Assembly (NCBI RefSeq): GCF_003555545.1
Contig: NZ_CP032157.1
Coordinates: 4,778,546 to 4,842,545, forward strand
Source of the DNA: Paraflavitalea soli
GTDB taxonomy: Bacteria > Bacteroidota > Bacteroidia > Chitinophagales > Chitinophagaceae
DNA: 64,000 nucleotides
Direction of reading: 5' to 3'
Made by a program: the position numbers and the translations under genes. Under the pieces are notes generated by a model. That model was not told the origin of the DNA. It did no database searches and saw only the letters and a program-made list of their open reading frames with translations. Positions 33,376-42,563 of the stretch are shown in pieces (position 1 is the stretch's first letter; each line of letters starts with the position of its first letter).

Positions 33376-33735
33376 AGCCAGCTTGTTGAAGCCATCTAAA
33401 GGGTGGGTCGCCCTTTCGGGGCAGTTCAACCTGATCTAAAGGAGCTTGTTGAAGGCATCTAAAGGGTGGTGGGTCGCCCTTTCAGGGCGGCTCACCCTGA
33501 TCTAAAGGAGCTTGTCCAAGGCATCTAAAGGGTGGGTCGCCCTTTCAGGGCGGCTCACTCTGATCTAAAGGAGCTTGTCCAAGGCATCTAAAGGGTGGGT
33601 CGCCCTTTCGGGGCGGCTCACCCTGATCTAAAGGAGCTTGTCCAAGGCATCTAAAGGGTGGGTCGCCCTTTCGGGGCGGCTCACCCTGATCTAAAGGAGC
33701 TTGTCGAAGGCGGCTAAAGGAACCTGTCGAAGCCT
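33376..33735. repeat. Tandem array of 63-bp units (about 5.7 copies)
   Basis: Unit boundaries at 33434, 33500, 33563, 33626 and 33689 mark copies of 66, 63, 63 and 63 bp, with a diverged first copy from about 33376 and a partial last copy to about 33735. Each unit begins ATCTAAAGGAGCTTGTC, repeats ATCTAAAGG 24 bases later, and contains a 13-bp hairpin (GGGTGGGTCGCCC against GGGCGGCTCACCC, two G-T pairs). Because 63 is a multiple of 3, a leftward frame through it encodes a 21-residue repeat, probably not expressed. Confidence 0.9.
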
Positions 33736-34139
33736 TTCTTGATGCCTCGTTGCCTTTGTGCCTCGATGCCTGGTTGCCTCCTTCCGTAGAATTCCTCACT
33801 CAAAAAGGCCATTGCAGACCAGTCGCCGGGGCCAGACCTTTGTAAGTACATTAACCCCAACCCTGTACCAGGCGTTTTTCTAATACCCCGATTAAGTCTT
33901 TTTCAGCGGAATACCTGCGGGTATATATGCCAGAGAATAAAGAGCGGTGATACTTATGGCAGGCGTTAACCAGTTTAATATTAATGCCACCAGCGAGGCT
34001 GGTGTTCTCATCAGCCTCTCTTTCTTGTATCCTTAATTGTTTGCCAATTATAAACAGTCCGGTGTGTTGCTTACGAGCGCTACATATGGGTACCTGGTAA
34101 CGGTTACCCACTTACCTATTATAAGCCACTCTCCAAAGC
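33736..34139. other. Gene-poor region between repeat array and odhB
   Basis: Begins with TGCCTCG/TTGCCT low-complexity repeats to about 33780. The remainder, about 350 bases, has a leftward 86-codon open frame at 33851-34111 without a recognisable domain or start signal; I do not call it a gene. Confidence 0.4.
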
Positions 34140-34167
34140 AAAAGCCCGTCTTTACAACGGGCTTTTT
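34140..34167. terminator. Bidirectional terminator downstream of odhB
   Basis: AAAAGCCCGT and ACGGGCTTTT form a 10-bp stem with a 7-nt loop, flanked by A and T runs. Confidence 0.8.
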
Positions 34168-34224
34168 GAACTATAACTTAAAAAAATATGCTGCTCTTTA
34201 ACGTCGAGGCAAAAGGCTCACGAC

Positions 34225-35469
34225 TCACAACTCCAACAACGTCTTCACCGGGTCTTTCCCAAACAACAACAGTTCAGGGTTCTCCAGTAACTCCTTCACC
34301 CTTACCAGGAAGCTGACCGATTCACGACCGTCAATAATACGGTGGTCATAGCTCACAGCCAGGTACATCATCGGTTTGATCACCACCTGTCCGTTGATCG
34401 CCATCGGGCGTTCCTGTATCTTGTGCATACCCAGGATCGCACTCTGCGGAAGATTGATGATCGGCGTGCTCATCAAGGAACCAAACACACCGCCATTGGT
34501 GATCGTGAAAGTACCACCCTGCAATTCTTCCATCGACAGCTTATTGTCCCTGGCCTTACCAGCCAGCTCAATTACTTTCTTTTCTATATCCGCCATGCTA
34601 AGACTTTCTACGTTGCGGATCACAGGCACTGTCAAACCGCGGGGCGTAGAAACAGCAATAGAAATATCTACATAATCATGGTATACGAGTTGATCTCCAT
34701 CGATATAGGCGTTAACCGCCGGCCATTCCGTGAGCGCAATGGCAGCAGCTTTCGCAAAAAAGCTCATGAAGCCAAGGTTCACCCCATGCGACTCTTTGAA
34801 TTTATCCTTGTACTTCGTACGGATCTCCATCACACGGCTCATATCCACCTCGTTGAACGTGGTGAGCATCGCCGTCGTATTCTTCGATTCCACCAATCTG
34901 CGGGAGATCGTCTTCCGCAACTGGCTCATCTTTTCACGACGTTGATCCCTGTTAAAGAGCGCCTTTCCGCCAGTTACCTTGCCGGGGTTCGACAAAGCAG
35001 CCAGTACATCATCTTTTACGATCTTGCCCTGGTACCCGCTGGGCGTTACAGACTTGGGATCTACTTTCTTATCCGCTATGATCGCAGCAGCTACAGGTGT
35101 AGCTTTAATATCGTTTGGAACCGTGGTTACAGGTGCTTGAGAAACAGCCTTCGCTTCCACAGCAGGAGCAGCTTTCGCCTCTTCCTTTTTAGGTGCAGGC
35201 GTACCATTCGCAGCAGCAGCACCTTCAGGTTTGGCAGCTGTGTCATCAATAGAAGCCAGGGTATCGCCAATATTCAACGTATCCCCTTCCTGCGCCGCGC
35301 GTTTCAGAATGCCCGCCTTTTCCGCATTGACTTCAAAAGTTGCTTTTTCGCTTTCCAGTTCAGCTATCACTTCATCCCTTTCTACGTAATCTCCATCATT
35401 CTTTACCCATTTGAGCAAAGTCACCTCGCTGATTGATTCTCCTACTGTCGGAACTTTAATATCGATCAT
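34225..35469 (-). CDS. odhB: 2-oxoglutarate dehydrogenase E2 component (dihydrolipoyllysine succinyltransferase)
   Basis: Transfers the succinyl group from lipoamide to CoA within the 2-oxoglutarate dehydrogenase complex of the TCA cycle. 414 residues from the ATG at 35469 ([19 protein letters not shown]); the upstream in-frame extension lacks conservation. One lipoyl domain carries the modified Lys42 in [11 protein letters not shown]. After an Ala/Lys-rich linker comes the E3-binding domain ([20 protein letters not shown]). The catalytic domain follows, with the active-site [10 protein letters not shown] (His and Asp of HxxxD). It follows odhA in the same direction with 81 bases between, so the two form an operon. 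No third-subunit gene (lpd) is in the window. Confidence 0.95.
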   Translation of the reverse strand: MIDIKVPTVGESISEVTLLKWVKNDGDYVERDEVIAELESEKATFEVNAEKAGILKRAAQEGDTLNIGDTLASIDDTAAKPEGAAAANGTPAPKKEEAKAAPAVEAKAVSQAPVTTVPNDIKATPVAAAIIADKKVDPKSVTPSGYQGKIVKDDVLAALSNPGKVTGGKALFNRDQRREKMSQLRKTISRRLVESKNTTAMLTTFNEVDMSRVMEIRTKYKDKFKESHGVNLGFMSFFAKAAAIALTEWPAVNAYIDGDQLVYHDYVDISIAVSTPRGLTVPVIRNVESLSMADIEKKVIELAGKARDNKLSMEELQGGTFTITNGGVFGSLMSTPIINLPQSAILGMHKIQERPMAINGQVVIKPMMYLAVSYDHRIIDGRESVSFLVRVKELLENPELLLFGKDPVKTLLEL

Positions 35470-35550
35470 ATAAGTTTCTTGTTTCTGATTTGTAGCCCAT
35501 GCCCCCACTGACGAATTCTTTTCTTTCAGCGAGTGGCAAGTTACTGCATT

Positions 35551-38304
35551 TTAGATGGAAAATGCCGTGTCAATGATCTCCGTCTGCTCCAGGGTATGCA
35601 CTTTCATGTAACCCGTGGCAGTAGAAGCACTCGGCTGACGGCTGATCACACCATAATTAATAGACTTCAGGTTCATTTGCAGAAAAGCCGCAGCACCCAT
35701 ATTGAGCGGTTCTTCCTGTACCCAGAACCACGTAGCTTTACTGTATTTCGCATACAACCCTTCCAGTTGCTTCACCGGCAGCGGGTACAATTGCTCTACC
35801 CGGATGATCGCCGTATCCTTCCTGTTCTCTTTCTGCTGACGCTCAGCCAGATCAAAGTATACCTTACCACTGCAGAACAATACTTTCTTTACCTCATTGG
35901 CATCCCCCACAAAAACATCATCGATCACCTCTTTGAAACCACCTTCCAGGAATTCCTGCTTGGGAGAATAAGTACCTGCATGACGCAGATTGGCTTTCGG
36001 CGAGAAGTTGATCCAGGGCTTCCGGAATGGCCAGGCCAGCTGCCTGCGCAGTGCATGGAAAAAATTGGCCGAAGTAGTGATATTCGTAGCTACCATATTC
36101 AGCTCAGCACACATCTGTAAAAATCTTTCCATACGCGCGCTGCTATGCTCAGGCCCCTGTCCTTCATAGCCGTGCGGCAACAACATACCTACCCCATTCA
36201 TCCGGTTCCATTTCTGCTCACCCGCAGCAATGAACTGGTCGATCATCGTTTGCGCGCCATTACAGAAATCACCAAACTGTGCTTCCCACAGTACCAGCGC
36301 ATTGGGATTGGCCATCGCATAGCCATATTCAAATCCCAGTACACCATATTCACTTAACAAAGAGTTATAAATTCTGAACTTACCCTTCGCATCCGGTATA
36401 TTGCCCAGGCGGCTGTAAGCCTTATCCGTATTCTCATCGCGCAGCACCGCATGGCGGTGTGAGAAAGTACCTCGCTTTACATCCTGTCCGCTCATCCTTA
36501 CATCCTTGCCATCCAGCAGCAGGCTACCATAGGCCATCAACTCACCCGTTGCCCAATCTACTTTGCCTTCCTCATTGTACAACTTCACTTTATCCTGCAA
36601 TATCTTTTCTACCTTCTTCAACGGCTTGAAATCATCAGGCCACTTCATCAGCCCATCAAATACCTTTTTGAAATCGTTTTCATTGATGGCCGTAACAGGG
36701 CTCTGGTCAAAATCTTCCGGATTGGCCTTACGCAGGCTCTTCCAGTCCAGCTCAGGCTGCTGGTAGTGATAAGGCAATGGATTTTGCTTTACCTCATCCA
36801 GCCGCTCCTGCAGATCAGCCCAGAACTTCTTCTCCATGTCCTTGGCCATTTCCTTCGCATCAGCCTCCCCATTCTCCAGCAGGTAGGTAGTATACACTTC
36901 CCGCGGATTGGCATGCTTGTCGATCAAAGCATACAATTGTGGCTGCGTGAACTTAGGATCATCCCCTTCATTGTGGCCATGCCTGCGGTAACAAACCATA
37001 TCAATGAATACATCCGAATTAAATTCCTGGCGATAGCGTGTGGCTATTTCCACACATTTAACCACCGCTTCCGCATCATCACCATTCACGTGCATCACCG
37101 GCGCCTGTATCATCGCAGCCAGCGAAGTACAATAGTCTGCACTGCGTGCATCTTCAAAGTCCGTCGTAAATCCTATCTGGTTATTGATCACAAAATGGAT
37201 CGTACCACCTGTATAATAACCTTCCAGATCGCTCATCTGTGCTACTTCATACACAATGCCTTGTCCGGCTACTGAAGCATCACCATGAATGAGGATCGGT
37301 AATATTTTATCAAAATCACTTTCGTACAGTACATCTGCTTTTGCACGCGCAAAACCTACCACCACAGGATCCACAGCCTCCAGGTGCGAAGGATTGGGCA
37401 TCAGCTTCAGGTGAACCGTCTTGTTATTGGGTGTTTGCACTTCACTGCCATAACCCATATGGTATTTCACGTCGCCGCTGCCCATCGTCTGGTCCAGCTT
37501 CGCCGTGCCTTCAAATTCACTGAAGATCTGCTCATAGGTCTTACCCATAATGTTCGCCAGCACATTCAACCGGCCACGGTGCGCCATGCCGATCACTACT
37601 TCCTGCACATTAAAATCCGCAGCCGTATTGATGATCGCATCCAGCGCCGCAATCGTCGTTTCACCACCTTCCAGCGAGAAACGTTTTTGACCGATATATT
37701 TCGTGTGCAGGAATTTCTCAAACATTACCCCCTGGTTCAGCTTTTCCAGGATGCGCTTTTTCTGCGTCACAGCAATCGGCTTGTTGAAATTGCGCTCCAT
37801 CTCGTTCGTCAGCCAGTCTACCTTCTTCTGATCACTGATGTATTTAAACTCAATACCTACATGTGCCGCATAGCATTTTTGCAGGTGAGTAAGGATATTG
37901 CGGAGCGTGGTAGTACCCAGGCCGATCATATTACCGGCATGGTACGTTTTGTCCAGGTCTTCTTCTGTAAAACCAAAAAACGCCAGGTCCAGGTTGGCCC
38001 CCCGGTCCTTGCGCGGACGGATAGGATTCGTCTTGGCAATCAGGTGTCCCTTATTGCGGTAACCAAGGATGAGCCGGTAAGCCCCTACCTCTTTTTTCCA
38101 GTCAATGCCGCCGCCAACACCAGCAGGAGCATCGGCCACAGCCGTTCCATTGGTGCCGGACTTCACTTCACCGATGGCAAAGTCAAATCCTTCAAAAAAT
38201 TTCTTTAGTTCCGGATCTACAGTATTGGGGTCCTTTACAAAATCCTGGTAAAGACTCTCAATAAAAGCCGGAGATGAACTGGTGATGTACGAAAAGTCCT
38301 TCAT
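35551..38304 (-). CDS. odhA: 2-oxoglutarate dehydrogenase E1 component
   Basis: Thiamine-diphosphate-dependent decarboxylase of the 2-oxoglutarate dehydrogenase complex, 917 residues, the usual length. The N-terminus MKDFSYITSSSPAFIESLYQ leads through the E1o N-terminal segment. Conserved blocks include GMAHRGRLNVLANIMGK, GDASVAGQGIVYEVAQMSDL, the ThDP motif region around HVNGDDAEAVVKC with YRRHGHNEGDDP, and the C-terminal PHGYEGQGPEHSSARMERFL. The gene is the first of the odhA-odhB unit. The 282 bases upstream are shared with the divergent rpsT and contain its promoter; the odhA promoter itself could not be pinned down. Confidence 0.97.
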   Translation of the reverse strand: MKDFSYITSSSPAFIESLYQDFVKDPNTVDPELKKFFEGFDFAIGEVKSGTNGTAVADAPAGVGGGIDWKKEVGAYRLILGYRNKGHLIAKTNPIRPRKDRGANLDLAFFGFTEEDLDKTYHAGNMIGLGTTTLRNILTHLQKCYAAHVGIEFKYISDQKKVDWLTNEMERNFNKPIAVTQKKRILEKLNQGVMFEKFLHTKYIGQKRFSLEGGETTIAALDAIINTAADFNVQEVVIGMAHRGRLNVLANIMGKTYEQIFSEFEGTAKLDQTMGSGDVKYHMGYGSEVQTPNNKTVHLKLMPNPSHLEAVDPVVVGFARAKADVLYESDFDKILPILIHGDASVAGQGIVYEVAQMSDLEGYYTGGTIHFVINNQIGFTTDFEDARSADYCTSLAAMIQAPVMHVNGDDAEAVVKCVEIATRYRQEFNSDVFIDMVCYRRHGHNEGDDPKFTQPQLYALIDKHANPREVYTTYLLENGEADAKEMAKDMEKKFWADLQERLDEVKQNPLPYHYQQPELDWKSLRKANPEDFDQSPVTAINENDFKKVFDGLMKWPDDFKPLKKVEKILQDKVKLYNEEGKVDWATGELMAYGSLLLDGKDVRMSGQDVKRGTFSHRHAVLRDENTDKAYSRLGNIPDAKGKFRIYNSLLSEYGVLGFEYGYAMANPNALVLWEAQFGDFCNGAQTMIDQFIAAGEQKWNRMNGVGMLLPHGYEGQGPEHSSARMERFLQMCAELNMVATNITTSANFFHALRRQLAWPFRKPWINFSPKANLRHAGTYSPKQEFLEGGFKEVIDDVFVGDANEVKKVLFCSGKVYFDLAERQQKENRKDTAIIRVEQLYPLPVKQLEGLYAKYSKATWFWVQEEPLNMGAAAFLQMNLKSINYGVISRQPSASTATGYMKVHTLEQTEIIDTAFSI

Positions 38305-38531
38305 GAAGAAGCCATTGAATGCTAAAAGAATATAGGTATTTAAAATCGGGGTACAAATATAACCACAGATTCCCTGATTAACAGCCTATCAGGCTATTTT
38401 ATTGCTTTATACAACAAGGAATGATCCATACTTGTTCTAAATTAGCCGCCATGGCGACAATTGGTTATCCGGCAGTTGCACATTAAAACCGTATTAATGC
38501 CAGCCCGCCGCAAAATAATTCAGGATTTATT

Positions 38532-38562
38532 TTTGAATATTCCCCGTCGGAGCCTACCTTTG
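38532..38562 (+). promoter_or_regulatory. Complete Bacteroidota promoter of rpsT
   Basis: -33 element TTTG at 38532-38535, 19-base spacer, -7 element TACCTTTG at 38555-38562. The best consensus match in the window; the start codon lies 24 bases downstream. Confidence 0.8.
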
Positions 38563-38586
38563 CCGTCCTAAATTTTTCGAAAGAAC

Positions 38587-38850
38587 ATGGCAAATCATAA
38601 GGCTACCAAAAAAGATGTGCGTCAGGCTACAAAACGCAGGGAAAGAAATAAGTATTACGGTAAAACAACCCGTAATGCCATCCGTGACCTGAAAGCCTTG
38701 AAGACGGGTAAGGAAGCTACTGAGCAAATGCCGGACGTTGCCTCAATGATCGACAAACTCGCTAAAAGAGGTATCATTCACAAGAACAAGGCAGCGAACC
38801 TGAAAAGTAAGCTGACTAAGAAAGTGAACGCTCTGGCTGCGGCAAAATAG
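38587..38850 (+). CDS. rpsT: 30S ribosomal protein S20
   Basis: An 87-residue helical, highly basic protein that binds 16S rRNA in the small subunit. It begins MANHKATKKDVRQATKRRER, continues RNAIRDLKALKTGKEA and LIDKLAKRGIIHKNKAANLK in S20 fashion, and ends in the usual Ala/Lys-rich tail. The bacterial S20 usually has about 85-90 residues, so the gene is complete. It is transcribed alone from the consensus promoter at 38532-38562 and ends at the terminator at 38881-38913. Confidence 0.96.
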   Translation: MANHKATKKDVRQATKRRERNKYYGKTTRNAIRDLKALKTGKEATEQMPDVASMIDKLAKRGIIHKNKAANLKSKLTKKVNALAAAK

Positions 38851-38880
38851 TTTTTCCGAGACTCTTTTATAAAGCTACTG

Positions 38881-38913
38881 TAGTCCCCTCATTCGTGACG
38901 GGACTATTTTTTT
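38881..38913 (+). terminator. Terminator of rpsT
   Basis: TAGTCCC (38881-38887) pairs with GGGACTA (38900-38906), then seven T. Confidence 0.85.
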
Positions 38914-39087
38914 GTGCCCGGCCATACAAGGCTTCTGGCTGAAAATCAATCAGATACACCCCTCCTCCACCCCATGGTTTCATTCCGTTTCCATTTTTCC
39001 AAACCAGCAATAGGGCAATTTACCTCTCATTCAATATATTAAATTTCATTGCTATACACATACTTATGAAAATATATGTGCATAGCT

Positions 39088-39186
39088 ACAGAGGACATAC
39101 AGAGAACCTTCAGAGAACGTACAGAGGACACACAGAGAAAACCACCCGGGGATTACCCATAGATCACCCATGGATCAGCCGTATAT
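39088..39186. repeat. Second 11-bp periodic array, nine units
   Basis: The 351-base gap between the rpsT terminator and the S41 peptidase gene holds nine contiguous 11-base units. The first five carry a CAGAG[AG]AC-type core (for example TCAGAGAACGT at 39110-39120), three are CACCC-type, and the last is CAGCCGTATAT at 39176-39186. Register and order match the array at 421-552. The rest of the gap is pyrimidine-rich with no gene. Confidence 0.8.
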
Positions 39187-39264
39187 TACCTACCCCTCTC
39201 CCCCAACCATCCCCCACACCACATACGTCCTGATAGAACCAATGCACACCTTAACCATCATTTT

Positions 39265-41490
39265 ATGAATGTACACCCTTTCAAATGCTTGCCCCTTTTT
39301 CTCTTCATCCTGCTGATTGCTCAAACCTCCACATCCCAGGAATCCCCCTGGAACCTCGGGCTCGAGCAGTATAATTCCCAAAACCAAACCTTCAGCCCCT
39401 GGTACAAAACCTTTTTTTTCAAAAAAGAATACCAGGTCCTGCCCGACAGCTCCACCCGCCAGGAGGGTCGCTACTCCGTTCGCATCCGCTATGCCCCCGA
39501 AAGCCCCGACAGGGCAGATGGACAGTTTGTCAACAGTATTCCCATCGACGTACCCTGTAAAAAACTGGGCTTTTCCTTCTATGCCAAACTTAAAGGCGAA
39601 ACCACCGGTGTCGTCAGCTTCCTCCTCAGCAAGGACAGGGGAGAAAAAAAGTATGAATCCACCAGTTTCAAGATCCAGGACACCACAGGCTGGGTATTGT
39701 ATACCGGAGAATTCGATGCCAGTAAATTCAGTTTTCCCCTCGACCACCTGCGCATAACTGCTGTATACGGAGGAACAGAAAGCATGTGGCTCGACAATTT
39801 CACCCTGCTGGCCGACGGTAAACCAATCCAGGAGGTTTCTTCCTTCTGTAAACCCGTCAATGAAAACATACAGCCGCTCTCGCAGGATCAGGTCACACGC
39901 CTCGCCCTCCTGGGCCAGATCTGGGGTTTCCTGAAATACTACCACCCCGAAGTGGCCAAAGGCAATACCAATTGGGATTTTGAACTGATCCGGGCAATAC
40001 CCGTTGCCAAAAATGCAGCCAGCAATGCTGCTTTCAGCGACTCCCTCCTCAGTTGGATCAATGGCCTGGGCCCCGTAGAAGCCTGTCGTAATTGTACCGC
40101 CGATATTCCCAAAGACCTGCTGACCTACAATATCGACCTGGCCTGGATGAAGGACCAACACCTTTCTACTGCCCTGCAGCATAAATTACAATTCCTGCTG
40201 GCCAACCGGCACAAAGGTCCCGGTCACTACGCCAATATCGGCAATGCCGGGCAGGTTTCCTTTATTAATGAGCAGGAATACTGGTGGCGCAATGGTCACT
40301 ATCCCAATGAACACTTCCGGTTGCTTACTTTATACCGCTACTGGAATATGATCCAATATTTTTCCCCTTACAAAAATATCATTGGCCGCAACTGGAATGA
40401 GGTACTGTACGAATACATTCCCCGCATGGCAACAGCCCGCGATTCCCTATCCTACAACACTGCCGTATTGCAATTGATCAGCAGCGTAAACGATTCCCAT
40501 GCCTATAGCTACAATGCCGTTGTTGCCAAACAATACAATATGTATTTGCCCGTACTCGCCTATCCAATGGATGAAAAGCTGGTCGTTACCACCATCTACA
40601 ATGATTCACTCGCTGCATTGGCAGGGTTACAGAAAGGCGATATCATTGAAAAAGTAAATGGCCGCACCATAAAAGAATTGATAGAAGAAAGAAAAATATT
40701 CGCCGGCGCCTCCAACCAGATGGCCACTTTAAGGTTCCTTGGCAGCGGCAATTACCTGACCGGTGGCACAGAGCCTACCGTACAATTGACCATACGCAAG
40801 AACGGCGCCACCTTCACCAGGCAGGTACAACGTTATCCCTTTGCGGCCTTTAACTATCAATATAAAAATAATAGCTCCCTGCATAAGATATTGCCCGGCA
40901 ATATTGGCTATGTAAATATGGGCCTGCTGGAAAAAACACAGGTAGATAGCTTGATGCAGGTCCTTAAAGATACACGCGCCATCATTTTTGATATCCGCAA
41001 CTATCCCCGCGGCACCATGAATGCCATCACCGCTTACCTGCATGAAAAACCAGTAACATTTGCCCGCATCACCCAACCCGATTTTGATTACCCCGGCGCA
41101 TTCAGGTGGGCTAAATTTGATAATTCCTGTGGCCCGACACCCGGCAACAAAAGAACCTTCGTGTATACCGGCAAAATTATAATACTGGTGAATGAATATT
41201 CTCAAAGCCATGCCGAATGGACCGCCATGGGATTTCAATCCGTTCCAGGCTGTGTTACTTTCGGCAGCCAGACCTCCGGTGCCGATGGCAACGTAGCAAG
41301 AATTGTTTTGCCGGGAGGTTATGTGACCAATTTAACCGGCCTCGGCGTTTTCTATCCCGATAATTCCCCCACCCAAAGACAAGGAGTGAGAATAGACAAA
41401 ATAGTTCGGCCCACTCCTGCAGGCATAACCGCCGGCAGCGATGAAGTGCTGGATGCCGCACTGGAATATGTGAACAGCGTAAAAAATTAA
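39265..41490 (+). CDS. S41 family peptidase
   Basis: Secreted protease of the C-terminal processing peptidase group, 741 residues. A signal peptide (LPLFLFILLIAQTSTSQ) is followed by a beta-sandwich, carbohydrate-binding-like domain (about 28-200; FVNSIPIDVPCKKLGFSFYA and WLDNFTLLADGK). A helical segment, a PDZ-like domain (about 430-520; LAGLQKGDIIEKVNGRTIKE) and the TSPc domain (about 545-735) come next. In the catalytic region GKIIILVNEYSQSHAEWTAM, the SxSHAEW serine is the likely nucleophile, followed by GSQTSGADGN. Members trim or degrade envelope proteins. The stop codon overlaps the 3' end of the convergent glycosyltransferase gene by four bases. Confidence 0.88.
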   Translation: MNVHPFKCLPLFLFILLIAQTSTSQESPWNLGLEQYNSQNQTFSPWYKTFFFKKEYQVLPDSSTRQEGRYSVRIRYAPESPDRADGQFVNSIPIDVPCKKLGFSFYAKLKGETTGVVSFLLSKDRGEKKYESTSFKIQDTTGWVLYTGEFDASKFSFPLDHLRITAVYGGTESMWLDNFTLLADGKPIQEVSSFCKPVNENIQPLSQDQVTRLALLGQIWGFLKYYHPEVAKGNTNWDFELIRAIPVAKNAASNAAFSDSLLSWINGLGPVEACRNCTADIPKDLLTYNIDLAWMKDQHLSTALQHKLQFLLANRHKGPGHYANIGNAGQVSFINEQEYWWRNGHYPNEHFRLLTLYRYWNMIQYFSPYKNIIGRNWNEVLYEYIPRMATARDSLSYNTAVLQLISSVNDSHAYSYNAVVAKQYNMYLPVLAYPMDEKLVVTTIYNDSLAALAGLQKGDIIEKVNGRTIKELIEERKIFAGASNQMATLRFLGSGNYLTGGTEPTVQLTIRKNGATFTRQVQRYPFAAFNYQYKNNSSLHKILPGNIGYVNMGLLEKTQVDSLMQVLKDTRAIIFDIRNYPRGTMNAITAYLHEKPVTFARITQPDFDYPGAFRWAKFDNSCGPTPGNKRTFVYTGKIIILVNEYSQSHAEWTAMGFQSVPGCVTFGSQTSGADGNVARIVLPGGYVTNLTGLGVFYPDNSPTQRQGVRIDKIVRPTPAGITAGSDEVLDAALEYVNSVKN

Positions 41491-42563
41491 AGCGTTGTTT
41501 CCTTGTCAGGGATAGCCAGATAGCCGGCAGGTAGAGAAGCAGGCAGGCCTGCCTGATTCAATTGAGCTTTCAGTACCAAAGCCTTGGAATAATTCTTTTC
41601 CATGGTAGCAAATTGACCATACGATCTTAATCGTTGACGCAGGAGTGTCATCTTCAGCTTATACGCAGTCTTGCTGCCTGCCCGCTTTTTTCCAAGCGTC
41701 ATATTGACCAGCAGCCCTGCCGCCTTTTTTACATGGTAACCATAACTTTTGAGCAACTCCCATCGAAAAATGTACAAACTCGCCTTACCTGTTTTCAGTA
41801 GGATCTTATAGGGTTCCAGCACAGAGAAGCACCGGGAACTTTCCGCTATATAAGTCAGGTAATACTCGATGGTCAGCCTGTTGGCAGTAATGAAATGCTT
41901 AAAATGCAATCGTTCGTCATACCATGTTTCATAACCAGCCAAAACCAGCGCATAACACAGTTCATGATCACCACCCGAGCTAAGCTGGTAGCCCAACCTG
42001 TCCGTAAGCGCTGATATGAAACCATGCTGCCGAAGTCTTTCCCAGGCCGAGTGCCGGATGATTGCCCCGGCGCCATAGACCAGGTGCCCATGAACCAGCC
42101 CACTCGCAGAAGCCTGCGGGCCCCCCGCATACAGGTTTAAAGCAGTAAACCATTCCGGAGGAGGTGGTGCTTCATACACAAACTCCCCATAGCCACCCAG
42201 GATACCAATGGCCGGATTCTCCTCCATGATGGCAAAGGCAGTGGCCACATAATCCGGGTCCAGCCAATTGTCATCATCACAAAGAACAATATACCCATAC
42301 CTGGCCGCTGCAAAGCCTTTTACCCTTGCATAGGTCAGCCCGGGATTGGGTTCTGAAATAATCGTCAGGCTGATCGACGTATCATACCGGGCCCACACTT
42401 CCCGTGCCAGCGGTACCGTATTGTCCAGTGAGGCATTGTCTACCAGGATCAGTTCGCACGACAATGAAGCAGGAATATTTTGACGGGCAATATGCTCAAG
42501 CGTCACGGGCAGGCGCTGTGCGCCGTTGTATGTACAAACCAGGATCGTAATACCTGCCTTCAT
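41487..42563 (-). CDS. Family 2 glycosyltransferase
   Basis: A 358-residue cytoplasmic GT-A glycosyltransferase. The N-terminus ITILVCTYNGAQRLPVTLEH and LILVDNASLDNTVPLA form the nucleotide-sugar binding fold, and VLCDDDNWLDPDYV supplies the DXD-type metal site. The later GGDHELCYALVLAGYETWYD is the ED-like acceptor region common in polysaccharide synthesis enzymes. A basic C-terminal part has short hydrophobic helices that may touch the membrane. It is the last of four genes read leftward (permease, ATPase, two GT2 enzymes); its start overlaps the previous stop codon by one base (TAATG), implying translational coupling. Confidence 0.9.
   Translation of the reverse strand: MKAGITILVCTYNGAQRLPVTLEHIARQNIPASLSCELILVDNASLDNTVPLAREVWARYDTSISLTIISEPNPGLTYARVKGFAAARYGYIVLCDDDNWLDPDYVATAFAIMEENPAIGILGGYGEFVYEAPPPPEWFTALNLYAGGPQASASGLVHGHLVYGAGAIIRHSAWERLRQHGFISALTDRLGYQLSSGGDHELCYALVLAGYETWYDERLHFKHFITANRLTIEYYLTYIAESSRCFSVLEPYKILLKTGKASLYIFRWELLKSYGYHVKKAAGLLVNMTLGKKRAGSKTAYKLKMTLLRQRLRSYGQFATMEKNYSKALVLKAQLNQAGLPASLPAGYLAIPDKETTL

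Noticed and set aside
33376-33735. CRISPR array
   Set aside because: Units are contiguous 63-bp tandems without unique spacers, and no cas genes are present.
33545-33799. Leftward 84-codon ORF with a 21-residue repeat
   Set aside because: It exists only because the DNA repeat is 63 bp long; no start signal, signal peptide or recognisable domain.
33851-34111. Leftward 86-codon ORF
   Set aside because: No motif, no promoter or codon-use support; could be a remnant but cannot be called a gene.
35061-35290. Additional lipoyl domain or gene within odhB
   Set aside because: The Ala/Lys/Pro-rich stretch is the normal flexible linker between lipoyl and E3-binding domains.
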